A stretch of DNA of 64,000 bases, taken from Mercurialis annua (taxonomy: Eukaryota > Streptophyta > Magnoliopsida > Malpighiales > Euphorbiaceae). The stretch is taken from the NCBI RefSeq assembly GCF_937616625.2, contig NC_065577.1, positions 3,327,001 to 3,391,000 on the forward strand, given 5' to 3'. Shown one piece after another: positions 12,401-24,693 of this stretch (the first letter of the stretch is position 1; the number at the start of each line of letters is the position of its first letter). The notes beneath the pieces were generated by a model, which saw nothing but the letters and a program-made list of their open reading frames with translations, was not told the DNA's origin and searched no databases. The position numbers were made by a program, and so were the translations under genes.

Positions 12401-15400
12401 AGAGAATAGACCTTGCACAGCTAAGAACTTCAAAATTTCCTTTTGCACCCGGAACTTTTCTTCTGGATCCAGCTTCAAATATTTCAAAATACTAGGGAGG
12501 GACTCCACAACCCAACTTTTAAAGGAATCTGAATTCCCCACTGCACCAGCTGAATCCCTATCTTCTATTGATCCTATCTCTGAGTTATCATCAGTTGTCT
12601 GGCTCTGATCTGAAGGTTCCTCGGAAGTGTGACCTTCATCTACAAACATGTTCGATAAATTTTGTATAAACAACATACAACCTGCTTCTGTTTTGAACTC
12701 TGCCATCAAAGCTTTAACTGTCTTTGTCCTTGTGATGTTATCAAATTTTCCATTACTATGCTTTTGAAAAGCAACTATGACAGCAACCCTTCTTACATCA
12801 TCACTTCCGACCCAATTTGACAATTCTTTGAGAAAATTTTCTGCAATTTTATACAGCCAAGACTCTTTAGTTGAGAGTATATCCATCAGGGACTGAACCA
12901 GTTTATGAGACAGAACAATGGGAACGAAAGATGCAGGTAGCCTTGGGAGGAGTAGAAGCAGAATATCAAATGCCAGGTGCTTGCGATCATGAGATGACGG
13001 AAGAAGTGTTCCCTCAATAATTACCTCACAAAAGTTCTGAATACTTCTATCTGTTTCTTCCGCAGAAGAGCTAGATTTGCGACTTTTTTTATGCTTCTTA
13101 AGAGAATTGGAAGCCGACACCATATCCTCAGCTTGCACAACAGCATCAGGTAAAAGCAAGTTTACCAGAAATGGCCACACACTGTGAACCCGAGGTTGGC
13201 AGAATGTTGATTCCTGCAATGCTCCACACAAACAGAAGCATCTTTAGCAGGGCTTCTACTTTGTTTTACCATGATATAAAAAAATGCAGTAATAGATTCA
13301 ATAATCACCTTCAAACAATGGGCAATTGAGGCCAAATTGTCAGAGGCAAAGAATCTGCTAGGGCTAAATGGTTGTGGCAAAAGATCTCCAAACATCGGGC
13401 TATCATCAGATATTTTTTCCTGAAGTTTCAATGCTAAAAGCAAAGCATCAGGATTTCCAATATTCATGGCTTCTTCAAACCACTTAGAAAGAGTGGAATT
13501 CTGAAGAATATGTTCCTTCACGGCCTCAGTTGGCAGCTGCAATCACAGACCAGAGAGAATCTAGACTATGAGAAGTAACTAACATGATATAGTTTTGTCA
13601 TATCATATGAGATACGTTGAGAAAAGGAAAAGGTTTGTAGAACCAAAAAAAACTCCAAACAAATATTAAGAAGTTCCACAATCACACATGATAAGGAAAG
13701 ACGATAAATTTTATGACAGCTACTATACTACAAGAGTGTTATGATTATATCACGCCCTAACAGGGAAAAACTATAAAGGTTTGTGTTTCATTGTAAGAGT
13801 GCTATATCCAATTTCTGTTTAAAGGGTGAGTTATACAGCAATAATCCTGAGACCACTGTTGAGCAAATTAAGTTATCGAGAAACTAAGCAGCAGTTTAAA
13901 CCGCATAACATCAAACAAGAGATTTATCCATTAGCAAAGAAAAACAAATAAACTTCTATAACTGCTAGAAACATTTAGTCATAGAAATAAACTATTCAGC
14001 AGTGTTTCACTTATTGTCACATTTCCTGAGCTCAGATAATCAATATCGTCACATAATTTCAACAGGTTTTACTATTGTGAACTATTTAGCAGAAACAAAA
14101 TGGCAAGAATACACCTAAGAACTCATAAGCCTAATATAATGCTTAAATCACCCTTCAAGAGAACCAAATAACCATCAAAAGGGTCATTGTCACAGAAGGT
14201 AAACCGCACTGCAACAATTGACAACTTTGAAAAAGTAAGCAAAAAGAGATGACACAACATGCATATATTAAAATAAAATAAGTAAATAACTAATAGAAAG
14301 CTAATTTGTTTCTATTGAACAACAGCTAGTGTGTAATGATTGGACGCATAACACATATAAACAAGAAATCAATGACCAGAGTGGTGCAAACTTATTGAAT
14401 TACTTTTATTTAATCATCACGATAAGTTACCTTTTCAACCAAATATAAAATAATGGCAACAGCAGGCTCCTGCAAGTACCGCTTCTTTAATGCGAGAGAA
14501 AGAAGAGCACTAGTGAATTCCTTAAGGATTGGAGTATCTTTATCAGACATCCACTCTTGAGTGATTCTTCCTGATCGGACAAGAGCACCACAAGCAAATA
14601 AGCGACCCAAAAGACAATCCTTTATTTCCTGCAATGGCACAGTAAAGTCACTAAAGGGACTTCCTTGTAGAGTAAATAGCAACCACCACATACAAACATG
14701 TCATTGCTCACCTGACCCTTCATTGAAGAAGAAACTTCCAACAAATCAACTATTAGTCTCAACAGCGAGTCCAATTTGATGCTTGAAATTGTACCAACTA
14801 ACACAGTCAATCCTAATGCAAAACCTTGTCTAGCACACTGGAAAAGCAAGGATAAAGCACACATTACAAAAAAGTTTGCCAACAACCATATATTATATAT
14901 AACCCATGTAAGTTCATTGTAACCAAAGATATATAGCATAACAAATATCCAACCCTCCAAAAGCCAGATCTATTACTGCAGCTTCTCTACTCTTTGCTAA
15001 CAAAACTAAATTTCTTCAATCCTATTCTTAAGATGAGCGAATATAAGAGTTCTTCTTTAATCTGAGATCAGTGCTACTTCTTTAATTTGTTTTTAGAACA
15101 GCCACCCAAAAAGTTTTCATTTTTTCCATTACTCAACCTATAAAACAAAAGCCTGACTCCATATGACAAAAGAAAACACACAAATTCCATGAAACTCAAA
15201 CAACACATACCTCCCGTGAAGAAGAAGCGCCGCGAATAAGCCTACGCACAGCATACCTCAAAGAAGGCGCACAATTATTCAACCCATCATCTTTCTCAGC
15301 TTCTAATTTCAACCCACCTTCAATCAACTCCTTATTATCAACCATCTCATATGCCTTCTGAACCTCCCTTAACTCACTCACCAACCTCTCCACCGCAGCT

Positions 15401-15792
15401 TCTCTAACCGATACATCCGCAGACGCCAAGTCCTTAAAAACCCCAATATGAAACTCAGGCAACCCACTACTAGACGAACCCGCATTCTCCACACTAATTT
15501 CGTTCACTTTCATATCGACGTCCACCACCACTGGCTTCGGTTTCGAGTCTAAAGCAACCCGGTGCTTCTTTTTATCCAATGCTTTTCGTTCTTTTTTCCT
15601 TTCCATTGGTTTTACTGAACTAGCAGTAGCAGGAACATCCAAATTTTCCGTTCCGACGTCCTTTTCTTTGGCCTTTTTCAATTTCTTTTTAGTCGGATTC
15701 AAATCGCCTACTACTGCATTATTATTCTCAGTTCTTGGCACCAAAGTATCAACTTCCTCTATAGAACTTGAATTTCTTTTCTTGCTTCCCAT
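9406..15792 (-). CDS. POL5 / MYBBP1A-family nucleolar protein (DNA polymerase phi domain)
   Basis: Homologue of yeast Pol5 and animal MYBBP1A, nucleolar proteins tied to rDNA transcription and pre-rRNA processing and not true polymerases. Coding exons, in transcript order: 15211-15792, 14712-14837, 14431-14628, 13309-13536, 12089-13213, 11386-11670, 10553-10991 and 9406-10277. Phases close to 1284 residues, near the plant family's usual length. The N-terminus is Lys-rich (KKLKKAKEKD, ERKKERKALDKKKH). The middle is helical and repeat-like. Residues of about 880-946 form an acidic Asp/Glu block, a hallmark of this family, followed by the segment YLHENPGKPEVLTVYTNLAR. A basic run (KPFKKKKSAALSKKKQ) lies in the last exon. 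The exon 7 donor is GC rather than GT (GC at 10552-10551, context CAG|GCAAGT), and using it restores the frame. A probable 5'UTR intron is 15800-15956. Confidence 0.9.
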
Positions 15793-17330
15793 TTTTAACC
15801 TAAATTACAAAAAAAAAAACCTTAGTAACTTTAACATACAAAGAATCAAAGTTCATAAATTCGAAACTAATTAACTATAGAAACTATTCGTAAAAAAATT
15901 AACTATAGAAACATTTCAACTGATTAATAAAAAAATTAAATTAAAAACTGAAGTACCTGATGAATTACAGTGTCTTTTTTCTGTTTGATAAGTTAGAGAT
16001 TTTTGGTATTGGAAAAACCTAAGAATTTGATAAACCCTAATTTGCAGGTGATGATAGTTGAAGAAGAAGCATAAAAAACCTGGACTATAAACGGATCAAA
16101 AGCCCATCATAAATTAACCCAACTCTCCGGCCCATTCTTAATTTATGTGATAATATATTATTTTTAATAACTCAGCAAATAGAAACTCAAATCTAAATAT
16201 AAATCATCTTCAGACTTTTTAACTTATTAAATAAATTCAAATTTTTGAGCAGAAAATAGTAGCTTATTTGATATTTAAAATTTATTAATATTAAACCCAT
16301 AAATTGTTTACTTATAATATTTTTCATTGATATGTATAATATTTTTATTAGTACTTATAATTTAGTGTTATGTAATTAATTGATGTAATTTAGTAATTTA
16401 TGAGATAACATCATAGGCAAATTAGTAATATGTGAGCATGTATGTTAGACGGTATTTTACTAAGGTCGTTACTCGTTAGATCAAATTTCCACACGAATAT
16501 AACATTTTCCTTCCATAAATGATAAAGAAAAGCTAATTTAGTAATGTAGTTCAATAATTTATGTTCATCAAATGAAAAAAATGTTAAAATTAAGATCAAT
16601 GTTAAGATGTGTGAATAAATTTGAAAAAAAGTATGCAATACATGATAAAATTGAAATCAAAATTGAATATGGTAAAATGGAATTAACTGTTAAAATTCAG
16701 AATTTTTTCAGTAATCAAGTTATGTTAAATTTTTTGAAACCAAAGGATCATTAGTAACCAATATTTTCTTTCTCTTTTAGTTTATCGGATCTCAAATAAT
16801 TGCACAAAAGGTATATTTGCAATTCTTGGGGTATATGTTTTCATGGAAGAAGGCTTAAAAATAATGTTGTATGATACTACATTGGATCATTACTTCTATT
16901 TCAATGATTCTACTGATTTACCATAGGGGTAAAATAATTTTTATTGTAAAATTAAATTAAATTATGATAATTAAACTACATTTTTTTTATATTTGGCAAC
17001 CAGAGAGCTCTTCACCCTCCAATCATGCTTGCATGACCAAGCTCGCACAATAAGGGAAGTGTAAGAATTTCGTTACCAAAAGGAATGATTTCAAATGTTT
17101 GCTGAGGAGACAAAACAATCAGGTTAAAAAAATTTGGTTATTGATGATATAACTAAAATAGGGCTCACCCTTCATCTGCAGTTTCAAATGAACAAAAAAG
17201 GACTGCCTAATACATTCAACCTCCACTGTTTAGATACAAAACCGCTAGAAACCATATACCCTAAAAGACGATCAAATTTAGAAGATCCAGCTTAAACGTG
17301 CTTCAAGTCGGAGTTGTCGACTTCGCATGC
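15793..17330. other. POL5 leader/promoter and intergenic region
   Basis: It contains the 5' leader of the POL5-like gene, with a likely leader intron (donor at 15956, acceptor ending at 15800), and that gene's promoter elements at 16032-16134. Beyond these the stretch is AT-rich, and the end near 17100-17330 should be the 3' untranslated region of the mitochondrial HSP70 gene. Short frames at 16411-16754 show no family resemblance. Confidence 0.6.
16032..16134 (-). promoter_or_regulatory. Telo-box plus two site II motifs upstream of POL5-like gene
   Basis: AAACCCTAA lies at 16032-16040, AGCCCA (reverse of TGGGCT) at 16101-16106, and GGCCCA (reverse of TGGGCC) at 16129-16134. All lie within 350 bases upstream of the start codon at 15792. 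Telo-box with site II (TGGGCY) is the known arrangement in plant ribosomal-protein, ribosome-biogenesis and cell-cycle promoters. That fits a nucleolar POL5 product. The motifs are seen; the function is inferred. Confidence 0.6.
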
Positions 17331-20300
17331 TCACTTCTTCACTTCCTCGTACTCTGCCTCGGGAGCAGCCTGGTCGCCACCGCCTTGAGAGCCTCCAGAT
17401 GCATCACCGCCACCACTGCTCTTGGCCATATGCTCGCCGATCTTTGATACTGCCTTGTTTGCAACATCGAGTTTGGATTTGATCTCTTCGGCATTATCTC
17501 CGGCCATTGCATTCCTCAAGTCTTTAACAGCATCCTCAATCTCCTTGGCGACTTCGGCAGGGATCTTCTCTCTGTACTCATTCAAACTTTTCTCAATGCT
17601 GTAAATTGTGGTGTCTGCGCTGTTCCTAATGTCGATTAAAGCTTTTCTTTCCTGGTCTTTTTGAGAAAATAGCTCTGCCTCCTTAACCATCTTCTCAATT
17701 TCATCTTCCGAGAGACCACCAGATGATCGGATGGTGATCTGCTGTTCTTTTCCGGTGGATTTATCCTTCGCGGATACAGTGACTATACCATTGGCATCAA
17801 TGTCGAAAGTGACCTCAATCTGAGGCATGCCTCTCGGTGCTGGTGGAACACCAACAAGTTCAAACTCGCCCAAAAGCTTGTTGTCGGATGACATTTCACG
17901 CTCACCTTGGAGCACCTTAATACCAACCTGGGTTTGGTTATCAGCTGCTGTAGAAAACACCTGAGGTCGAGAAGCAACAGTCAGACATAAATTATAATAT
18001 CACAACTCGAGAAAAGACAGACTGCAATAGATGTGTTTGCCAGCAATACACCTCAATTATCTAAAAGCCAACTCCTAGCCCAAGAGAACATTAACATATC
18101 CCCATCATTTACAAGGTAACTCCTATCTCAAGAAGACACAGCAGTTGACTCTTCATTTACTCGGTTAATAAATAATTGCTATCATGTGTCTGCTGAACTA
18201 AAGCATAGCCATCTATCTTTAGAGGTAAAACAAAGGTGAACAATAACACAACCTATTAAAATTGGCTCAAGTTAAATCCCATATTTTAATTATGAGAAAG
18301 AATATTATAAAGTCTAACCTGACTCTTCTTAGTAGGAATTGTTGTGTTTCTATTGATCAACCTTGTGAATATACCACCAAGGGTCTCAATACCAAGTGAG
18401 AGAGGAGTGACATCCAAAAGAAGCAATTCCTTCACATCTCCGCGAAGAATTCCACCCTGAATTGCAGCTCCCATTGCAACAGCCTCATCAGGGTTGACTC
18501 CTTTGCTTGGACTCTTTTTAAAGATCTCTGAAACTATCTCTTGAACCTTGGGAACACGGGTCATACCTCCGACAAGCAAAACCTCATCAACATCCTTAGT
18601 GGAAATGCCAGCATCCTTCAAACAGTTCTTGCACGGGTCTCTGGTCCTCTCAATCAAATGATTCACCAAACTTTCAAATTTAGATCTGGTCAGCGTAATG
18701 TTTAGATGCTTTGCGCCAGATGCATCAGCTGTGATGAATGGCAAATTGATCTCAGTTTGGGCAGTCGAAGACAGCTCTATCTTGGCTTTCTCTGCAGCTT
18801 CACGAAGCCTTTGCAGAGCTAGCCTGTCCTTAGTGAGATCAATGCCCTCGGTTGACTTGAACTCACTAACTAGATACTCCAACAAAGTATTATCAAAATC
18901 CTCTCCTCCCAAAAATGTGTCGCCATTTGTTGCTTTCACCTGAAAGGACCACATTCAATTATTAATTTTCATGCTAAGAAAATACAAAAAATGCCGCAAA
19001 TTCACAAAGTAAAAGAATACATACCTCAAATACACCGTTAGAGATTTCCAAAATAGAAACATCAAATGTCCCACCTCCAAGATCAAAAACTGCAATCAAA
19101 CCCTCCTTGTTGTTCATTCCATAGGATAGCGCAGCAGCAGTGGGCTCATTGATAATTCTCTGCACATCAAGTCCAGAAATTCTGCCAGCATCCTTCGTGG
19201 CTTGTCGTTGGGCATCATTGAAATAAGCTGGCACAGTGACAACAGCTTTTGTGATCGTCTTTCCAAGGTAAGCCTCAGCAGTTTCTTTCATCTTGGTCAA
19301 GATGAAAGCACCGACCTGACTAGGAGAATACTGCTGTCCATTGGACTCAACCCACGCATCTCCATTTGAAGCCCTAACTATCTTATATGGAACCATTTTC
19401 ATCTCTTTTTGGGTCTGAGGATCATCAAACTTTCTACCAATTAGACGCTTAGTTCCAAAAACTGTATTGGTAGGATTGGTTACTGCTTGACGTTTTGCCG
19501 GAGTACCAACTAGAAGCTCCCCCTTCTGGTTGAAGGCAACCACCGAAGGTGTCGTCCTAGATCCTTCAGAGTTTTCAATGACTTTTGGAGTCTGCACATC
19601 ATTTCAGAAATAATATAAATAAATGATCCAAGTAAAGAACATACAATTTTAAAGGCAAACATACTACAGGCATCCCACAGTAAAATCTTCAACTATATAC
19701 CTTTCCCTCCATGACAGCAACACACGAATTGGTAGTACCCAAGTCGATACCAATAACGTCATTACCAGCAGGTTTTGCACTGTTCAAAACAAGTAAATAT
19801 TAAGATTCTCAGCAGAAACAACTCACAGATTTTTGGGTACATATAAATAAGCAAATCACAAACACCGAACATGAGAAACATTAACAAACCACAAACACAA
19901 CTAATTACCTGAAAGCTCTTGCCCAATTATGACCTAGATTAGAAGGACTCCATGATGGTTTCACATTGCCAGTCAACTGAAAACAAAAACAAATGTAATC
20001 AGCTCTAATTAGCACAAATTATTTCACGAAAAAGTCTTTAAACTGTGACTTTCAATTCTAATAACAACTGAATCAAACCAAAAAATTAGAAATACATCAG
20101 CACAAAATAATTCACAGATCCTTAAATATTTTCCACGATCCAACCCAAATAAAAATTCCCTAAAAAAACCAATTCATAGCATTAAACCCTATCTCCAAGA
20201 AAAGTAACCAAAATCAATCAAAAAAAGATCATAAAAATGAAAATCAGTACTAAATCTAGCTTAACCAAGATTAAAATAACCTCTAAAACAACAAGGAATA

Positions 20301-20414
20301 ATAAATTCACCGCTATAACGAAATATTCAAGGAACGTACACATTTATAGGCAGAGATAGGGGCGGCGGCGACATCACGGCGTCGCAAATTGCGGAGAAGA
20401 GCGACGGCGGCCAT
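17331..20414 (-). CDS. Mitochondrial heat shock protein 70 (mtHSP70/HSC70)
   Basis: Matrix DnaK-type chaperone that drives protein import and folding, working with a J-protein and GrpE-type exchange factor. Coding exons, in transcript order: 20340-20414, 19909-19976, 19701-19779, 19025-19591, 18319-18939 and 17331-17960. Phases close to 679 residues, the usual size. The N-terminus ([19 protein letters not shown]) is Arg/Ala-rich without acidic residues until Asp15, a mitochondrial presequence, and two small exons complete it. HSP70 signatures follow: [10 protein letters not shown] at 57-66, the [14 protein letters not shown] block at 240-253, and [16 protein letters not shown] at 384-399. The substrate-binding domain begins near [18 protein letters not shown]. 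The C-terminus ends EAEYEEVKK, typical of plant mitochondrial members and unlike the cytosolic EEVD end. The neighbouring lipoyl synthase gene is divergent. Confidence 0.96.
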
Positions 20415-20539
20415 GATCGGCGGATCTTTTGATTAGTTATGAAGAGAAATGAATTTGATCGAAGAAGAAAGAAAGTGAGAAATGAATTGGGTTTTTATTG
20501 TGTAAGAAAGGGTTTTGGATTTGTGTTTAAGGGTTTAAG

Positions 20540-20548
20540 TTAGGGTTT
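20540..20548 (-). promoter_or_regulatory. Telo-box upstream of mtHSP70
   Basis: TTAGGGTTT on the plus strand reads AAACCCTAA on the coding strand of the HSP70 gene, about 130 bases upstream of its start codon. A partial copy (GGGTTTAAG) precedes it. It is a typical position for this motif in plant housekeeping genes. Confidence 0.45.
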
Positions 20549-20585
20549 TTGTGAGGCGCAAAAATGACCACTCTAGCTAAACGTA

Positions 20586-20598
20586 GAATCTTCTAGAT
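20586..20598 (-). promoter_or_regulatory. Heat-shock element upstream of mtHSP70
   Basis: GAATCTTCTAGAT contains alternating GAA/TTC units at 5-bp spacing: GAA, then TTC, then GAT with one mismatch in the third unit. This is the binding pattern of heat-shock factors. It lies about 175 bases upstream of the HSP70 start codon. The motif is read directly; heat induction is inferred. Confidence 0.5.
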
Positions 20599-22051
20599 CC
20601 TCTAATGGTTGGGTTCTAAATATTTAGTTCAATAATTATTACTTTTGTTATTTTTTAGATTATTATTTTTATATATTTTCCTGATATTTTAATTTTATTT
20701 TTTCTGATATTTAATTATTATAAAATTAAAAATTTAATTCAAATAAAAAAAATACTCTATCCGGAATATTTTAAATTATAGATTAATTTTCTATTTTAGA
20801 TATTGATATCTAATACTACTAATTTAATTATAATGTTAGTGAAAAAAATTAAAGTATTTGATAATTTTTAAATTAAAAATAATTTTATATACATTTTATG
20901 AGTATAGTGAATACTATTTAATAAAAAGTCTATTCGGATAGTGAATAAATAAATTATTATAATACAAATAGTTAGTATAATTTTAATTAATTTTTTTTAT
21001 AATATATATAAGTCAAGTCAATTAATTATGAAAGGAAAATACTTTTCTAAAATGTAAAAGATTTCAAAATATTTATTTCAAATATTTATTCGAAATATTT
21101 ACTAATGAGTTATATCCCAAAACACCTACAGAATCAGAAGCGCCTTTTGTTTTGAAGAGAAAAAGACGGAACAACAAACTATTGGGTTGAGAGTTCGATT
21201 CTTCCTACAAACGCTTCTTCTCTCCAATTATTGAAAAAAATGAAAATTTTTGATCCCTAATTTGCATATAATTTCAAGCTGGACTGTGTCAAAGGTTTAT
21301 AGCTTAAGGGTGAAACCTGTTATTTAGCCAATTTCCTTAATTCCAAAGTGCCATGAGCTCTGAAAAGAGTTGTCGTTTCAATAGAATTAGCTGTGGAAAC
21401 GGCAATTTATGCGGGATTCAGTTTGCAGAGTAGATGTGTTGCCACGTCGACAGAAATGTATTTGTGTAGCTGTCCACCGCCATTTTCAAGAGGTTAGTGT
21501 CTTGTTTATTTTCCCTTTGCTTGGAGAATAAGCAATAGCTTTACGTTGAGGCAGTGTTTTTAAACGATTTATAAATTCGATAAAATTTAAATAAAAATAA
21601 TATATTTATCCAATATACATTTCGATTAAAATTTTATATTTAAACTTTTTATATATATATAATTAGAAGTAGTAAATTGATTGAAATGATGGCACTCTAA
21701 TTATAAACTAAAAATTCTTTCACTCTTTTATGATTTAACTAATTTTATTTTAAATAGAGAGGGACATAATCGTTGATTAAATAAAAATATAAAATTATTT
21801 TATTTTATTGATTCGGATGATAAACACCATAAATGAACATAAGAACTAAATTGTTAATAGAAATAAAAATGATAGACTATATTATTTAATTTTTAAACAG
21901 AAGAGATGAAGGTATGAATTATGATATATATGGGGCACTTATAGTAATTTGCTCTTATTTTTATGGTTTTTACGGGAACCGAGATCGGTTGGATTCTGTC
22001 CGAACTATCCGGACCCGGCCCGCAATTGGGTCTACTACGAATGCTATCCCA

Positions 22052-22073
22052 TGGGCCGATAATGATCAGCCCA
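22052..22073 (+). promoter_or_regulatory. Two site II motifs upstream of lipoyl synthase
   Basis: TGGGCC at 22052-22057 and AGCCCA (TGGGCT on the other strand) at 22068-22073 lie about 200 bases upstream of the lipoyl synthase start codon. Paired TGGGCY motifs are common in promoters of plant genes for organelle proteins. Confidence 0.4.
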
Positions 22074-22263
22074 AACAGAACCCAACCAGCTCCTACAATA
22101 AACCGGTAAACCACCAGCAACTCCAACAAAACAAAAACACAAAGAGGCGGATTAAACAAAGTCATTACCAACTGAAATAACAGCCATTCCACAACTGCAT
22201 TTTCATTGCATTCTTCTTCAAATTCAATCCAATTCAACCCAAAACACAACCCAAATCAGAAAA

Positions 22264-24693
22264 ATGGAGCAAACCCTCCTGAACAACTCACCAATCTCCA
22301 CACCCATTAAATTTTTCCACCGCAAACCCACAAAAAATCGATCAAAATCAAATCTTTGCACCACTGCAATTCAATCCCAAACCAGTAAACCAATGGGGCC
22401 CTTCACAGGAAGAGACCCAAATGTGAAAAAACCGGTATGGTTAAGACAAAAAGCCCCACAAGGGGAGAAATTTGAGGAAGTGAAGCAATCACTGTCCAAT
22501 TTGAAACTGAACACTGTCTGTGAAGAAGCTCAATGTCCTAACATTGGAGAGTGTTGGAGTGGTGGTGGTGATGGGATTTCTACTGCTACTATTATGCTAC
22601 TGGGGGATACTTGTACACGTGGCTGTAGATTTTGTGCTGTTAAAACTAGTCGAAATCCGGCTCCTCCTGATCCCTTGGAGCCTCAGAATACTGCTTTGGC
22701 TATTGCTAGTTGGGGGTAAGGGTAAATTTGAATTCTTGGTTTGGTTTGGTTTATGTGTGCTTAATTGTATGTGTTTGTTCGTTGATTAGTTGGTTCAAAG
22801 TTTTAGTCTTTGCTTGATCTTGTGATTTGGAATCTTAGTTTTAGTCATGTTATGGATGAATGTTTGTGGAAATGTCGAATTCGGACAATGTATGAGGTTA
22901 TCAATGAGCTTTGGCTTAATGATTATAGAGTAGTAAATGTAAAAGGAAACTACAGTTATGCAGACTGGTTTTTTTCTAATTATTTCCATAGTTACGTGTG
23001 AAATTGAAGTAATTGTTTGGAATTTATCGAGTATTATATTTTAGTTGAGTTGTGGGCATCTTTGTTTCAGGTTTTTGTCTATTGCATGTTTTGGTTTCCA
23101 TGCGCGTGGATTGACTCTAAAAACTTTTTCAGTGTGGACTATATTGTTCTGACGAGTGTGGATCGGGATGATCTGCCTGATGGTGGAAGTGGGCATTTTG
23201 CTGAGACTGTTCAAGTTATGAAGGTGTATTTTTCATCAGGGATATTTTTTGAGTTACTTTCTTGTTTTCATGTTATTACAAGTTCTGTTGTGCAACAGAT
23301 TGGAATACTGATGATGAATTTGACTCATGTTGTGCAGAAGCTCAAACCGGAGATTATGGTTGAGTGTTTGACCTCTGATTTTCGTGGCGATTTAAAGGCT
23401 GTAGAAACTTTGGTGCATTCTGGATTAGATGTCTTTGCCCATAACATTGAGACTGTCAAAAGGCTTCAAAGAATTGTTAGAGACCCTCGAGCTGGGTGAG
23501 TAGCATTGATGATTTGTGCGCCCATCGGTTACGTCAATTTCTTGTTATGTGCAAATTGTAAAGATATCTTTATCAGAAACAAAAAAAAAGTGCATAAACC
23601 AAGTGTTGATGTTGGTTTATTTACAGGCTACGCAATCAATTCGTTTTGGATAAAATTGATTGAAAGTGCTAATTCTAAGCTGTAGTCTGATGTTGCAGGT
23701 ATGAACAGAGTTTATCAGTTTTAAAACATGCGAAGGACAACAATGAGGGAATGATAACTAAATCTTCTATTATGTTGGGTCTCGGAGAAACTGATGACGA
23801 GTTGAAGGAAACTATGGCCGACTTAAGGGCAATAAATGTTGATATTCTGACACTTGGACAATATTTACAGGTACCAACTACCAATAATATGCCATCTTTT
23901 TCTTATGATATCTCGCTTAAGCACTTCATGTATAATGCTATGAGGCCTCAGTTAATCATTTAGCTTAGAGGATGCCAAGAATTTGGTCTCTTGTGTTTTA
24001 TAATGGATCCTAGTCGTCTTTTAGTTTTCAAATTGTCCATTGTCTGGTTCTGTTGTTGCCAATTAATAGTACAAATCTCTCATCATATGTCCTTCACTAA
24101 GCTTTTCTTTTTATTTCATGTTTCTTTGATTAAATTGACACTCTGACCATTATTAATCCAAGAGTTGCTATGTAATGCAGCCAACTCCATTACACTTGAC
24201 TGTTAAAGAGTATGTTACACCTGAGAAATTTGCTTTCTGGAAGGAATATGGAGAGTCTATTGGATTCCGATATGTAGCCAGCGGGCCTTTGGTAATCTCT
24301 TTATAACTGTATCTCAGGGCTGCTTTTTGTTAAGAGGGCTCTATTTTTATTTGAATGAATATGAAGTAAGCCATGCATATTGTTTAGTGAAATAATCTAT
24401 AAACAAATCAATACCATCTTGAAATTAACATATACTCTTTTTTACATTGTTACGGTTTTCGTAACTGAGTGTGTTCGACTCTGTTGTTATTTAATTAAGA
24501 AAACATGAAAGACCATTATCAAATAATCCATTATTGAGCTCATTTGATTTATTGAGCTCATTTAATTTATTGAGCTTTAGAAGATGAATTATTGCGTGTG
24601 AATTTTCAGGTTCGATCCTCCTATAGGGCCGGAGAGCTTTTTGTTAAGACAATGGTGAGAGAAAAGGCAAAAGACATTGTTGCCAAATCCTAG
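22264..24693 (+). CDS. LIP1P: Lipoyl synthase, plastidial (LIP1p type)
   Basis: Radical-SAM enzyme that inserts two sulfur atoms into protein-bound octanoyl groups to make lipoyl cofactor for plastid pyruvate dehydrogenase. Exons: 22264-22715, 23133-23223, 23338-23495, 23699-23870, 24181-24291 and 24610-24693, giving 355 residues with closed phases. The Ser/Thr/Lys-rich first 45 residues suit a plastid transit peptide. The auxiliary cluster motif (C86, C91, C97 in the segment [13 protein letters not shown]) and the radical-SAM motif CTRGCRFC (C117, C121, C124) are intact, and the C-terminal serine ligand motif RSSY is at residues 330-333. The segments [14 protein letters not shown] and [10 protein letters not shown] match plastidial rather than mitochondrial plant enzymes. 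The product is somewhat shorter than the Arabidopsis plastid enzyme, mainly at the N-terminus. Confidence 0.95.

Larger units (their letters stand above)
20415..22263. other. Divergent intergenic region between mtHSP70 and lipoyl synthase
   Basis: It holds the promoters of two divergent genes: HSP70 elements at 20540-20598 and site II motifs at 22052-22073. The middle, 20640-21100 and 21540-21900, is very AT-rich with no signal seen. A more GC-balanced stretch at 21140-21510 looks like an exon or a gene fragment (see rejected items), but no complete gene could be built. Confidence 0.6.

Noticed and set aside
21344..21500. Exon-like stretch between mtHSP70 and lipoyl synthase (VETAIYAGFSLQSRCVATS, then a donor AG|GTTAGT)
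   Set aside because: No start, partner exon or family match was found. It could be a gene fragment or a non-coding exon, but this is not supported enough to call.
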